Positions 44,057-52,189 of a DNA stretch of 64,000 nucleotides are shown one piece after another; within the stretch, counting starts at the first letter, position 1, and each line of letters starts with the position of its first letter. The notes beneath the pieces are model-generated. The model was not told the DNA's origin. It saw only the letters and a program-made list of their open reading frames with translations, and ran no database searches. The DNA lies in assembly GCF_024359525.1 (NCBI RefSeq), contig NZ_JAKZEU010000003.1:124001-188000 (forward strand), read 5' to 3'. Both the position numbers and the translations under genes were made by a program. This stretch comes from Paracoccus albicereus (GTDB lineage: Bacteria; Pseudomonadota; Alphaproteobacteria; Rhodobacterales; Rhodobacteraceae).

Positions 44057-44489
44057 CCTTCGCATCCCCGGGCGGGTCGAGTTCGGCACCGAACCCGATC
44101 CGGTAGGGTTCGGCTTCGCGCGCGGGCGGCACCGCCATCAGCATGAAGTTCAGCTGGCTGACATGCTGAACGACCGCAACATACTGTCGTCCGTCCAGAA
44201 GCCCGTAGAATTCGATGATGTTCGGATTACGGAATGCCATGCCCCGGACGTGGACCGGCGCCCCGCCCCCGAAATTCGCCAGCCGAATGCCCAGTTCATG
44301 GTCCTGCGGCAGGTTTTCTTGAAAATGCTTCACCCGTGCGCGAAGGTGATCGTAGACGCCTTCGGCCGCATGCAGGCTGGCCTGATCGGCGGCACTGTCG
44401 ACCGGCCATAGATCTTCGGCGATGGCGGGAACCGGGGGCGGTGCGACGGCCTCTGCCGAGGCGGCCCTGGCGGCTTTCTTCTTCGTCAT
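44013..44489 (-). CDS. DUF6173-like protein
   Basis: A 158-residue cytosolic protein. A Lys/Ala-rich N-terminus is followed by a conserved-looking domain with YDHLRARVKHFQENLPQDHE, the GIRLANFGG segment and VQHVSQLNFMLMAVPP, which fits DUF6173 as I remember it. The function is unknown. The ATG at 44489 is better spaced from AGGATGGA than the ATG at 44495. It overlaps the opposite-strand gene at its 3' end. Confidence 0.65.
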   Translation of the reverse strand: MTKKKAARAASAEAVAPPPVPAIAEDLWPVDSAADQASLHAAEGVYDHLRARVKHFQENLPQDHELGIRLANFGGGAPVHVRGMAFRNPNIIEFYGLLDGRQYVAVVQHVSQLNFMLMAVPPAREAEPYRIGFGAELDPPGDAKATSAPRPSEGSRSR

Positions 44490-44692
44490 GCGCATTCCAT
44501 CCTGAGCGATCAGGTGGAGTGTGTCACGGGAGATGAGGGGATTGAAGCTATCAGCGCTGCGGGGGTGGATTTCGAAAACCGGGTAACAATCCGCTCGTCA
44601 AACCTGAAACCGCGACCCCACGCAGCGCCGTGACGTCGATATAGGGGTAGAATATTGCTTTGTCGAGGAAATTCATCATCACAAACGCGGCG

Positions 44693-44998
44693 TCAGCGCA
44701 TTTTCGGCGGCGCAACTTTCCGAGCGAGACGGCTCATGTCGCCCATGCGGTAGAGCCGGATTTCACGCCAGAGCTTCAGCGTCGGCTTCATCGCGAAGCA
44801 GACCGATCCGATGGTGAAAAACCAGGTGGCGGGCACGGATTCGGACGGAAAGAAGAACAGGATCGATCCGATGATGAACATCGCCGCGGCGGCGAAATCG
44901 ACGAGCGTGTGAGCCAGTTCGAACCGGGCGGCGATGCGTTCGGCCTCGGGGCCCTGGGGGCGTTTGTCGCGGCGAAAGACATGAGAAAGGAAGGTCAT
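44693..44998 (-). CDS. YrhK-like domain membrane protein
   Basis: A 101-residue protein with two membrane helices: FELAHTLVDFAAAAMFIIGS and the one around ESVPATWFFTIGSVCFAMKP, then LKLWREIRLYRM. This is the YrhK domain pattern. The frame extends upstream to 45169, but the ATG at 44998 gives the family start. It is divergent from the TM2 gene. The 200 bp before its stop towards the DUF6173 gene show no clear feature. Confidence 0.75.
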   Translation of the reverse strand: MTFLSHVFRRDKRPQGPEAERIAARFELAHTLVDFAAAAMFIIGSILFFFPSESVPATWFFTIGSVCFAMKPTLKLWREIRLYRMGDMSRLARKVAPPKMR

Positions 44999-45125
44999 GG
45001 CGGCGGTGTCCGTATTGTCAGGGCCGGACCCTAGCACCGGGATCAAGGGATCGCGAATCCGCGGGTCGCTTGCGCGGGCGCGGTTCGTCCCCAAATTCAG
45101 GACGATGCCTGACGAAGGAACAAAA

Positions 45126-45425
45126 ATGGACACGCAACGCGAATTGCTGATCGAGCAGAGGGTCGCCAACGAGGCGAAGTCGCCTCTGGTCGCCTACCTG
45201 CTCTTGATCTTCCTGTGGGGCTGCGGCGTCCACCGGATGTATCTGGGTCGCTCGTTCAGCGGCATCGTGATGCTGGTGATCTGGGGGCTTGGCTGGCTGA
45301 CCGCGCCGATCCTGATCGGCTGGCCCGCGATCGGCCTTGTCGTGTTGTGGTGCGTGCTGGACCTGTTCCTGATCCCCGGCATGATCCGCGACGACCGCGA
45401 GGCCATCCGCAGGAGGATGCGCTGA
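45126..45425 (+). CDS. TM2 domain protein
   Basis: A 99-residue membrane protein. The TM2 signature is visible: a helix ending with FLWGCGVHRMYLGRSFSGIV, then a second helix and DLFLIPGMI. TM2 proteins are of unknown or diverse function in bacteria. The ATG at 45126 follows GAAGGAAC. A bidirectional terminator follows 28 bp after the stop. Confidence 0.85.
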   Translation: MDTQRELLIEQRVANEAKSPLVAYLLLIFLWGCGVHRMYLGRSFSGIVMLVIWGLGWLTAPILIGWPAIGLVVLWCVLDLFLIPGMIRDDREAIRRRMR

Positions 45426-45448
45426 GGCGTCACACCCCGGATCATGAA

Positions 45449-45488
45449 AAAACGCCCGGATGCAGGATGCTGCATCCGGGCCTTTTTT
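45449..45488. terminator. Bidirectional intrinsic terminator between TM2 and CTERM genes
   Basis: GCCCGGATGCA and TGCATCCGGGC form an 11-bp perfect stem (45454-45464 / 45471-45481) with a 6-base loop. It is flanked by an A-run on the left and a T-run on the right, so it works in both directions for the TM2 (+) and VPLPA-CTERM (-) genes. Confidence 0.93.
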
Positions 45489-45502
45489 ACATCCGGGTCG
45501 CG

Positions 45503-45976
45503 TCAGGCGGCGCGGCGGCGGCGGCGCAGACCAGCCAGACCCGCCAGCGCGCCCATCAGCAGGATCGCAGGCGCGGGCAGCGGAACGGCCGAAGGCGTGG
45601 CTGCCGATTGGGCGTTGAAGTTGACCGGGTTCTGACCGGTGAAATGGATCACCACCCATTTCTTGGCGAAGTTGGTGAAGTCGATCGTCAGCGTCTGCAC
45701 GGGCTTGTAGGCGTCGATGTAGAACTTGCCCAGCGTTTCGCCGCACCAGCCACCGCAAGCCTTGGGGTCGTCCACGACCATGATCTGGCCATCGGCCTGA
45801 TAGCTGCAGCCCGACCAGTCGCCGTTGCCGCAAGGCGTCGCGTAAGGCGCGCTAAAGGTCAGCGTCTGCAGCCCGTCGAGCTGACCGATGAACTTGTCAT
45901 TCTGTTTGTAGGTCGCGGCGGAGGCAGGCAGCGCCGCGAACGCGGCCAGCACGGCCGCAATCTTCAGGATACGCAT
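45503..45976 (-). CDS. VPLPA-CTERM sorting domain protein, secreted
   Basis: A 157-residue exported protein with a signal peptide (ILKIAAVLAAFAALPASA), a core with four Cys including CGNGDWSGC and CGGWCG, and the C-terminal signal VPLPAPAILLMGALAGLAGL followed by RRRRR. It is predicted to be an exosortase-type substrate anchored or released at the cell surface. The core has no recognised domain. The ATG at 45976 is preferred over an adjacent GTG. A second such protein is at 18657. Confidence 0.85.
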   Translation of the reverse strand: MRILKIAAVLAAFAALPASAATYKQNDKFIGQLDGLQTLTFSAPYATPCGNGDWSGCSYQADGQIMVVDDPKACGGWCGETLGKFYIDAYKPVQTLTIDFTNFAKKWVVIHFTGQNPVNFNAQSAATPSAVPLPAPAILLMGALAGLAGLRRRRRAA

Positions 45977-46160
45977 CACAAGAAACCAATTCTGCGGGCC
46001 GCATCCGATATGCGGCGCTCGAATTGGTCATTATGCGCAGCGACCGCGTCGCGCTACCTGTCCTTTTGGTGAGGGCGGCGGTGTGACGCAACGGCATTTG
46101 AAGGCAAGGGCCGAGCGTGTCGCGTTCGCCCGAGGAAATCCGAGGATCAACTTGAAGTGA

Positions 46161-46406
46161 TCAATACAGCCCCGCCGCTTTGCGCAGCGCATCGTTCATG
46201 CGGCTCTGCCAGCCGGGACCGTCGGCCTTGAAGCGGTCGATCACCTCGGGATCGAGACGCAGCGTGGTCGAGACCTTGGTCTTCGCGGCTTTCGATCGTC
46301 CGGGGCGGACCGGAACGGCAGCGAACTTCGCGTGCTAGTCGGTGGTCGCAAGATCGGGGGCGTCGTCAGAGAAATTGGGGGCCGTAGAGCTTCTGTTCTC
46401 GGTCAT
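46161..46406 (-). pseudogene. brnA: Broken brnA antitoxin gene (in-frame stop)
   Basis: The reading frame encodes an 81-residue BrnA-type ribbon-helix-helix antitoxin, recognised by VSTTLRLDPEVIDRF and GPGWQSRMNDALRKAAGLY. Codon 24 is TAG (46335-46337) between TTD and HAKFAAVPVRPG; a TGG there would restore the family sequence. No alternative start lies after the stop and before the DNA-binding motif. The gene is therefore predicted non-functional unless the stop is a sequencing error. Confidence 0.85.
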
Positions 46407-46637
46407 TGGCTTTCCTGAGACTGATGATCCGCGGCTGTTTCCGCGCGGGATCCAGACGGCAACGATCATGCGGCGATCCAGCCAACCAATGGTGATGAAG
46501 CGCAACTCGCCGTAGTCAAAGCGGTCGTCCTGCACCGTCAGCGTCGGATCGTCGAAAACCTCACCGACCCGCGCCATGTCGAAACCGTGTTCGGTGACGA
46601 TCAGCGCAAGTTCAGCAGGGTCGAACTCGATGGCCAA
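46366..46637 (-). pseudogene. brnT: Broken brnT toxin gene (frameshift)
   Basis: A BrnT-type ribonuclease toxin: FDPAELALIVTEHGFDMARV, DDRFDYGELRFITIGWLDRR and MIVAVWIPRGNSR match the family. After NSR (46430/46431) the frame is lost. Moving one base restores the expected RIISLRKANDREQKLYGPQF-L-stop, so one base is missing. In the present frame the gene runs into the brnA frame and ends at its TAG. The only start is a TTG at 46637, which may be further decay. Confidence 0.85.
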
Positions 46638-46690
46638 TTAGTGTTATTACAAAAATGAGGCGTGCGATGCGTTTTAGAAAGACGCGATCC

Positions 46691-47053
46691 TCAAATATCT
46701 AGGCCGGTTCTATCAGCGATCTGCTTACGTAGATATGCCATAGCCAGTTGCTTCATAATTTCAATTGAAGCCGAGCCTCCTGTCTCCGCAACGGCAGCCT
46801 TCGTTTTGCTCCAAACACCCTCATCCCGAATTGAATCGAGGTAATCATGACCTTGCGCTGTCAGTCTATAGACATCGCCATTACGTCCACGCTCCTGAAC
46901 CAGCCCTTGATCAGCGAGCAATTGCATATGGAAGTATTCTTTTTGAGAGTCTGCGTTAGAGCCCATATGAAGTGCGGAAACGGTCAGCCAGTCATCGGCT
47001 GATTCCATGCTCATCAGCAACTGGCGGATGAAGTCGTGATCACGTTTTGGCAC
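46691..47053 (-). CDS. DUF2513 domain protein, AT-richer than neighbours
   Basis: A 120-residue protein whose YRLTAQGHDYLDSIRDEGVW and IEIMKQLAMAYLRKQI segments fit DUF2513, a winged-helix-like family often found in mobile regions. The GTG start at 47053 overlaps the pheS stop (TAGTG). The frame is open further upstream only as antisense-like Arg-rich sequence. G+C is about 50% here, clearly below the surroundings, suggesting acquisition. The function is unknown; a DNA-binding role is inferred from the fold type. Confidence 0.75.
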   Translation of the reverse strand: MPKRDHDFIRQLLMSMESADDWLTVSALHMGSNADSQKEYFHMQLLADQGLVQERGRNGDVYRLTAQGHDYLDSIRDEGVWSKTKAAVAETGGSASIEIMKQLAMAYLRKQIADRTGLDI

Positions 47054-48135
47054 TACCGCGACAACCCACCTGCGACGCTTGGCACATCGCCGGCCGCGAA
47101 ACCGTAATGACGAAGCCACCGCAGATCGCTTTCGAAGAACGCGCGCAGATCCGGGATGCCGTATTTCAGCATGGCCAGCCGGTCGATGCCCATGCCGAAG
47201 GCAAAGCCCTGCCACTGGTCGGGGTCAACGCCGGCCGAGCGCAGCACGTGGGGATGGACCATGCCGGAACCCAGGATCTCCATCCAGTCGTTGCCCTCGC
47301 CGATCTTCAACTGGCCGCCTTCCCACGAACAGCGGATGTCGACCTCGGCCGAGGGTTCGGTGAAGGGGAAGTGGCTGGCGCGGAAACGCAGTTCGACCGC
47401 CTCGACCTCGAAGAAGGCGCGGCAGAATTCCTCCAGCGTCCATTTCAACTGCGCCATGGAAATGTCGCGGTCGATCGCCAGCCCCTCGATCTGGTGGAAC
47501 ATCGGCGTGTGGGTCTGGTCCATGTCCATGCGATAGACGCGACCCGGCGCGATGACGCGGATGGGCGCGCCCTGGGCCTGCATGGCGCGGACCTGGACGG
47601 GGCTGGTATGGGTGCGCAGGACATGGGGCGGACGGTCGTCGCCCTCGGCGCGGTGCAGGAAGAACGTGTCGTGTTCCTGGCGCGCGGGATGTTCGGGGGC
47701 GATGTTCAGCGCGTCGAAATTGAACCAGTCGCTTTCGACCTGTGGGCCTTCGGCGACCGCAAAGCCCATGTCGGCGAAGATCGCGATGATCTCTTCCGTC
47801 ACCTGGCTGATCGGATGGATCGTGCCCTGCGGACGCGGACGGCCCGGCAACGTCACGTCCAGCCATTCGTCCTTGAGGCGCGCGTCGAGCGCCGCATCCT
47901 CCAGCCCGGACTTGCGGGCGCGAAGCGCGGCGTCGATCTCATCCTTCAGGCGGTTCAGGGCGGCGCCGGCGGTCTGGCGTTCCTCGGGCGACATCTTGCC
48001 CAGTTCGCGCATCTTCAGGCTGATCTCGCCCTTCTTGCCAAGTGCCGCGACGCGCACATCCTCCAGAGCGGGGGCGTCGCCGGCAGCGGCGATGCGGTCG
48101 AGCCAGGTCTGGCGGATCGTGTCGAGGTCACTCAT
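47053..48135 (-). CDS. pheS: Phenylalanine-tRNA ligase alpha subunit PheS
   Basis: A 360-residue catalytic subunit of PheRS. An N-terminal coiled coil (about 1-90) precedes the class II core, with motif 2 in [13 protein letters not shown] and the region [18 protein letters not shown], and motif 3 in [19 protein letters not shown]. It ends with the usual RWLRHYGF and GGLSR. The DUF2513 start overlaps its stop. A 13-bp leader hairpin lies just upstream. Confidence 0.97.
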   Translation of the reverse strand: MSDLDTIRQTWLDRIAAAGDAPALEDVRVAALGKKGEISLKMRELGKMSPEERQTAGAALNRLKDEIDAALRARKSGLEDAALDARLKDEWLDVTLPGRPRPQGTIHPISQVTEEIIAIFADMGFAVAEGPQVESDWFNFDALNIAPEHPARQEHDTFFLHRAEGDDRPPHVLRTHTSPVQVRAMQAQGAPIRVIAPGRVYRMDMDQTHTPMFHQIEGLAIDRDISMAQLKWTLEEFCRAFFEVEAVELRFRASHFPFTEPSAEVDIRCSWEGGQLKIGEGNDWMEILGSGMVHPHVLRSAGVDPDQWQGFAFGMGIDRLAMLKYGIPDLRAFFESDLRWLRHYGFAAGDVPSVAGGLSR

Positions 48136-48151
48136 GGCGCGTCTTTCCGGG

Positions 48152-48191
48152 TTCCGTGCGGCCCGCGCGGATTAGCATGGGCCGCACGGAA
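48152..48191 (-). promoter_or_regulatory. Strong 13-bp hairpin in the P450-pheS gap (pheS leader)
   Basis: TTCCGTGCGGCCC and GGGCCGCACGGAA are perfect 13-base arms around a 14-base loop, in the 68 bp between the P450 stop and the pheS ATG. In the direction of transcription no T-run follows, so it is either a weak terminator of the P450 gene or a pheS leader structure. Confidence 0.6.
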
Positions 48192-48203
48192 AGGGAAAGG
48201 GCG

Positions 48204-49568
48204 TCACGCCCGCGCGGCAACGCGCAGCCATAGGCCGCCATAGGGCCGCAAAGTCAGGATCATGCGGGGTTCGGGCTTGCGGCCTGGGATGGTGTCGAAG
48301 CGCAGCCCGGCCAGAAGGGTCGCGAGGATGATCGCGGCCTCCTGCCGCGCGAAGCTCATCCCGATGCAGATGCGGGGGCCGGCGCCGAAAGGAAGGAAGG
48401 CGAAGCGGTCGGGCGGGGACAGGAAGCGGTCGGGGTCGAAGGCGTCGGGATTGTCCCATAGTTGGCGATGGCGGTGCAGCGCGTAGATCGGCAGCATCAC
48501 CGTGTCGCCGGGAAGGATCTCGCGACCGCAGAGCGTATCGGGCGCCTGCGCGGTGCGCGACAGGAACGCCGCAGGCGGGTAAAGGCGCAAGGCCTCATCC
48601 ACGATGCGGCGAATCAGCGGCAGCGCATCCAGATCGGCCGCGCTGGCCGCACGGTCGCCCAGGGCGGCCTGCGCCTCGGCGGCGGCAAGGTTCTGTATGT
48701 CCTGATCGAAGGCGCAGAGATAAAGCGCCCAGGCCAGCGTCAGCGCGGTCGTTTCATGCCCCGCGACGATGAAGGCGAGCAGGTTGTCGCGCAATTCGTC
48801 GCGGGTCATCGCGCGTTCGGTCTCGGGGTCCTGCGCGTCCAGAAGCAGGTCCAGAAGATCGGGCGGGCCGTCCTTTTCAGCAGCTGCGGCGCGGCTGGCG
48901 ATGGCGTCATCGGCCAGCTTCTTCATCCGGCGCAGACTGGTCCCGGCGATCACCCTACCCGGCCGCGGCACCCAGCCCGGCAGGCCCATCACGTCCAGCA
49001 GCGAGACCTTGGCGGCCTGCGCGATATAGGCGTCCACGGCGTCATGGACGACCGCGCGGTCGAACGACCCGTCGCCCGAGAAGGTCACGTCCGAAATGAC
49101 CTCGAATGTCGCGGTCACGGTCTCGTCGAGCACATTCACCGGCCCCTGCCCCATCGCGGCGCTCAGGCGTCGGGCCGAGGCCTCGGCAGCGGCGCTCATC
49201 ACCGGGCCCAAGGCCTCGACATGGCGTTGCGCGAAGGCGGGGGCCGCGGCGCGGCGCTGCCAGCGCCAATGCGCGCCCTCGGCCACGAACAGGCTTTGCC
49301 CGATCGCGGGTTCCAGGATCAGCTTCGTCACGTCGGATTTGGGATAATCCTCAAGCCGGTCCAGCAGCACTCGCTTCAGCGCGCCGGGGTCCATGACCAT
49401 GTGCCAGCGCACGCCCGTCTTGCCCGACACCATCGGCTGGCGCGTCGCCAGTTCGGGGATGATCGACAGCAGGTTGCGGCGGGCGGCCATCACCGTGCCG
49501 AAGATGCCGATGGGCTTGGTCGCCAGTTCGACCCGGGCGGGCAGGTTCGCTGTGGCGTCGAGCGGCAT
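48204..49568 (-). CDS. Cytochrome P450
   Basis: A 454-residue soluble heme monooxygenase. The hallmark motifs are present: the I-helix AGHETTALTLAW, K-helix ExxR in VDEALRLYPP, and the heme-ligand loop PFGAGPRICIGMSFA with C401. There is no membrane anchor and no fused reductase, so it needs partner ferredoxin proteins not seen here. The substrate is unknown. It runs alone just upstream of pheS on the same strand. Confidence 0.93.
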   Translation of the reverse strand: MPLDATANLPARVELATKPIGIFGTVMAARRNLLSIIPELATRQPMVSGKTGVRWHMVMDPGALKRVLLDRLEDYPKSDVTKLILEPAIGQSLFVAEGAHWRWQRRAAAPAFAQRHVEALGPVMSAAAEASARRLSAAMGQGPVNVLDETVTATFEVISDVTFSGDGSFDRAVVHDAVDAYIAQAAKVSLLDVMGLPGWVPRPGRVIAGTSLRRMKKLADDAIASRAAAAEKDGPPDLLDLLLDAQDPETERAMTRDELRDNLLAFIVAGHETTALTLAWALYLCAFDQDIQNLAAAEAQAALGDRAASAADLDALPLIRRIVDEALRLYPPAAFLSRTAQAPDTLCGREILPGDTVMLPIYALHRHRQLWDNPDAFDPDRFLSPPDRFAFLPFGAGPRICIGMSFARQEAAIILATLLAGLRFDTIPGRKPEPRMILTLRPYGGLWLRVAARA

Positions 49569-49664
49569 GACAGGTCCTGACTTTGCTGGGGCGCAGGTTC
49601 AATCTGTGCGCCCGGCCGGACGCAATCAAGGTTGCGCCCTGCCCGCGGGCGCGGCTATCGCGAC

Positions 49665-49994
49665 ATGATGAACGATCCGGTCCAGACCCTCGATGTCGTG
49701 CCGCGTCTGTTTCCCGCGATCCTGCGGGGCGAGAAGACGCGTACGATCCGCTGGCGCGAGGGTCTCATCCGCCCCGGCCCGCTGCGCTTTGTCAGTGCCG
49801 GGGCGAGCGTCATGGCCGAGGTCACGCAGGTCACCGACATGCCGCTGCGCGCTGCGGCGGCTTTTGTCGGCATGGCGGCCGAATGGCCCGATGCGGTGAT
49901 GCTGGGCGGGATGCGCGAGCATTACCCGGCGATCACGCTGGACGATGTCGTGCAGGTGGTGGCGTTTCGGCTGACCGAACCGGAAGCCAGCTAG
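49665..49994 (+). CDS. ASCH domain protein
   Basis: A 109-residue single-domain protein with the PUA-like ASCH fold: FPAILRGEKTRTIRWREG is the conserved N-terminal motif, followed by short strands ending VVAFRLTE. ASCH domains are thought to bind RNA or nucleotides (family knowledge). ATGs at 49665 and 49668 are adjacent. It is divergent from the P450 gene and overlaps the antiporter stop by 4 bp. Confidence 0.82.
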   Translation: MMNDPVQTLDVVPRLFPAILRGEKTRTIRWREGLIRPGPLRFVSAGASVMAEVTQVTDMPLRAAAAFVGMAAEWPDAVMLGGMREHYPAITLDDVVQVVAFRLTEPEAS

Positions 49995-51094
49995 GGCGCG
50001 AAGATCAGCGCGATATAGGCCATGAAGAGGACCAGATGGACCGCGCCGTGCAGCACGTTGGTGCGCCGCGCGCCGAAGGTCTGGACCGAGACGATGAGCG
50101 ACAGCGCCAGCATGATCTGCATCTGGTTGCCGAGGCCCAGCACCACCGGCTGACCGGTGATCATGCCGATGGTCAGGACCGCAGGGACGGTCAGGCCGAT
50201 GGTGGACAGCGCCGCACCGAGGCACAGGTTGACCGCGCGCTGCAACCGGTTGCGCAGAGCGGCGCGGACCGCGCTCATCCCCTCGGCCGCCAGCACGATG
50301 ATGGCGATCAGCACGCCGCCCAGCGCCTTCGGCACGCCCAGAACCGCGGTGCCGTGATCGACGAAGCCGCCCATCTTCTTCGACAGCAGCACGATCGGGA
50401 TCAACGTCGCGGCCAGCAGCAGGAAATGCGCCCAAGAGGGGTAGCGCGTCACGTGATGCGGCATGGGAACCGGCGGCTCTTCCGCCTCGGTGAAGAAGCC
50501 ACGGTGACGTACAGTCTGGATCGACAGGAAGACCAGATACAGCGCCAGCGTCACGAACGAGAAGAACCCGGCCTGAAACGGGGTGAAGGTCGGTGTCGCG
50601 CTGGAGGCCGTGTAGTCTGGCAGGACCAGCGAGAAGACCGACAACGGGACCAGCACGGTCAGGAAGGCGGTGGCGCCGGCGAAATTGTAGTTCTGTTCAC
50701 CGAAGCGCAGCGCCCCCAGAAGCAATGACAGGCCGACGAGGCCGTTCAGCACGATCATCAGCACCGCGAACATGGTGTCGCGGGCCAGCGTCGGGCCGCC
50801 ATCGCCCGACAGCATGACCGAGCCGATCAGCGCGACCTCGATCACCACGACCGAGAGCGTCAGGATCAGGGTGCCGTAGGGTTCGCCCAGTTTCTCGGCC
50901 AGGGCCTCGGCGTGGCGCACGACGGCCGAGGCGCCGAAGATCATCACACCGAACAGCCAAACGAAACCCAGAAGGCCCAGCAGGTCGCTGCTGGCCATCG
51001 CCAAGCCGCCGGGATTGACGGTAAAGATCGCGAGCGTGGCGATGACCGCAAGGATCGCCCGTTCGCGCAGGATGTTGTGGAGAAACTGGCCCAT
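49991..51094 (-). CDS. Calcium/proton antiporter (ChaA-like)
   Basis: A 367-residue inner-membrane cation exchanger of the CaCA superfamily. It has about ten hydrophobic helices in two inverted halves, each with an acidic motif: GEPYGTLILTLSVVVIEVAL and ALGGVLIAIIVLAAEGMSAV. Motifs and length fit ChaA, which exchanges Ca2+ or Na+/K+ for H+. It converges with the ASCH gene and is followed upstream by the rplT terminator. Confidence 0.88.
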   Translation of the reverse strand: MGQFLHNILRERAILAVIATLAIFTVNPGGLAMASSDLLGLLGFVWLFGVMIFGASAVVRHAEALAEKLGEPYGTLILTLSVVVIEVALIGSVMLSGDGGPTLARDTMFAVLMIVLNGLVGLSLLLGALRFGEQNYNFAGATAFLTVLVPLSVFSLVLPDYTASSATPTFTPFQAGFFSFVTLALYLVFLSIQTVRHRGFFTEAEEPPVPMPHHVTRYPSWAHFLLLAATLIPIVLLSKKMGGFVDHGTAVLGVPKALGGVLIAIIVLAAEGMSAVRAALRNRLQRAVNLCLGAALSTIGLTVPAVLTIGMITGQPVVLGLGNQMQIMLALSLIVSVQTFGARRTNVLHGAVHLVLFMAYIALIFAP

Positions 51095-51185
51095 CGGGGG
51101 CGACGATAGCCGCCGCCCGAGCAGCCCACAATCAGGCGCGACGGCGAGCGGTGCCGCCGATCGTCACGAAACCGAAAGCCGCATG

Positions 51186-51210
51186 AAAAAGGCCCGCCAA
51201 TGGCGGGCCT
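51186..51210 (-). terminator. Intrinsic terminator of rpmI-rplT
   Basis: On the minus strand AGGCCCGCC-ATT-GGCGGGCCT forms a 9-bp perfect stem followed by TTTTT, 30 bp after the rplT stop. Confidence 0.93.
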
Positions 51211-51239
51211 CAGGATCACGGATCAGACGACCTTGCGGC

Positions 51240-51599
51240 TTAGGCCGCGGCCTTGGCCTGTTCCACGATCGCGCCGAAGGCGTCGGGTTCGTTTACGGCC
51301 AGATCGGCCAGAACCTTGCGGTCCACCTCGATACCGGCTTTCGCCAGCAGGTTGATGAAGCGCGAATAGGTCATTTCGGCATCGACCGCGCGAACCGCGG
51401 CGTTGATGCGCTGGATCCACAACGCGCGGAAGTTGCGCTTGCGGTTCTTGCGGTCGCGGGTGGCGTACTGGTTCGCCTTGTCCACCGCCTGCGTCGCGGT
51501 GCGGAAGTTCCGCGAACGGTTGCCGTAATAGCCCTTGGCCTGTTCCAGGACCTTCTTGTGACGGGCGTGGGTCACCTTGCCGGATTTAACGCGTGCCAT
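51240..51599 (-). CDS. rplT: 50S ribosomal protein L20
   Basis: A 119-residue basic protein with the L20 start [20 protein letters not shown] and the conserved [20 protein letters not shown] and [13 protein letters not shown]. It binds 23S rRNA early in 50S assembly. It is cotranscribed with rpmI 14 bp upstream. infC is not next to it here, unlike E. coli. Confidence 0.98.
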   Translation of the reverse strand: MARVKSGKVTHARHKKVLEQAKGYYGNRSRNFRTATQAVDKANQYATRDRKNRKRNFRALWIQRINAAVRAVDAEMTYSRFINLLAKAGIEVDRKVLADLAVNEPDAFGAIVEQAKAAA

Positions 51600-51613
51600 G
51601 TGTCAGTCCTCGA

Positions 51614-51814
51614 TCAGCGGTTGTAGGGCATGTATTTCTTGACGATCTTGGCATCCGCGTCCGACAGGACGGTGGTGCCGCGCGCGTCGCGGATGAACTT
51701 CGTCGTGCGCTTGATCATGCCGTGGCGTTTGCCGGCCTGCGCCGACTTGACCTTGCCCGAGGCCGTCATGGAGAACCGCTTCTTCGCGGCCGATTTGGTC
51801 TTCATCTTCGGCAT
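51614..51814 (-). CDS. rpmI: 50S ribosomal protein L35
   Basis: A 66-residue basic protein beginning [20 protein letters not shown] and ending KKYMPYNR, the standard L35. The frame extends upstream to 51919, but the ATG at 51814 behind GAAGGAGCTGAA is certain. It forms an operon with rplT. Confidence 0.98.
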   Translation of the reverse strand: MPKMKTKSAAKKRFSMTASGKVKSAQAGKRHGMIKRTTKFIRDARGTTVLSDADAKIVKKYMPYNR

Positions 51815-51934
51815 TTTCAGCTCCTTCGTCAGGGGTGAACGCGCGACTCGGCAATGCCAATCGGCCGGCCGCGCGGGTCTTGAAGCGCGCCCTATACGGG
51901 TGGGCGCGGGTGATTGCAAGGCTTCAGGCCCGGT

Positions 51935-52156
51935 TCAGGCCGGTGTGACGCCGATCACACCCTGCCATGCGCGCATCACGTCGCCCGGCTGAAAACCGTC
52001 GGGCTGGGCGAAGGCGCCGGCGAACATCAGCGCGATGCCCAGGACCAGCATGATCGCGGCGGCGCGCGGCGGTTCGGTCCGGGCGAGCTGGATCACCGCC
52101 CACAGAACCGAAAGCGCGCAGAGCGCAACGCCGCCCAGAAGAAGAAGATCCGACAT
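51935..52156 (-). CDS. Small membrane protein, unknown
   Basis: A 73-residue protein with two hydrophobic helices (about 3-24 and 33-50) and a short polar C-terminus. No family recognised. It sits between rpmI and pyk on the same strand, 33 bp after the pyk stop. The real gene status rests on its codon pattern and position. Confidence 0.6.
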   Translation of the reverse strand: MSDLLLLGGVALCALSVLWAVIQLARTEPPRAAAIMLVLGIALMFAGAFAQPDGFQPGDVMRAWQGVIGVTPA

Positions 52157-52189
52157 GTGACCTGCCCGGTTGTAACTGACCGCGCAGGA

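Noticed and set aside
41137..44106. 989-codon open frame on the plus strand
   Set aside because: It runs antisense to pheT and across the 152-bp element and DUF6173 region. The composition is shadow-like and no domain is seen.
44490..44692. Small RNA or tRNA in the gap
   Set aside because: No cloverleaf, strong hairpin with T-run or conserved motif seen on either strand.
46335..46637. An intact 100-residue gene
   Set aside because: The frame is a frameshifted brnT fused to the first 23 codons of brnA; the family sequence continues in another frame.
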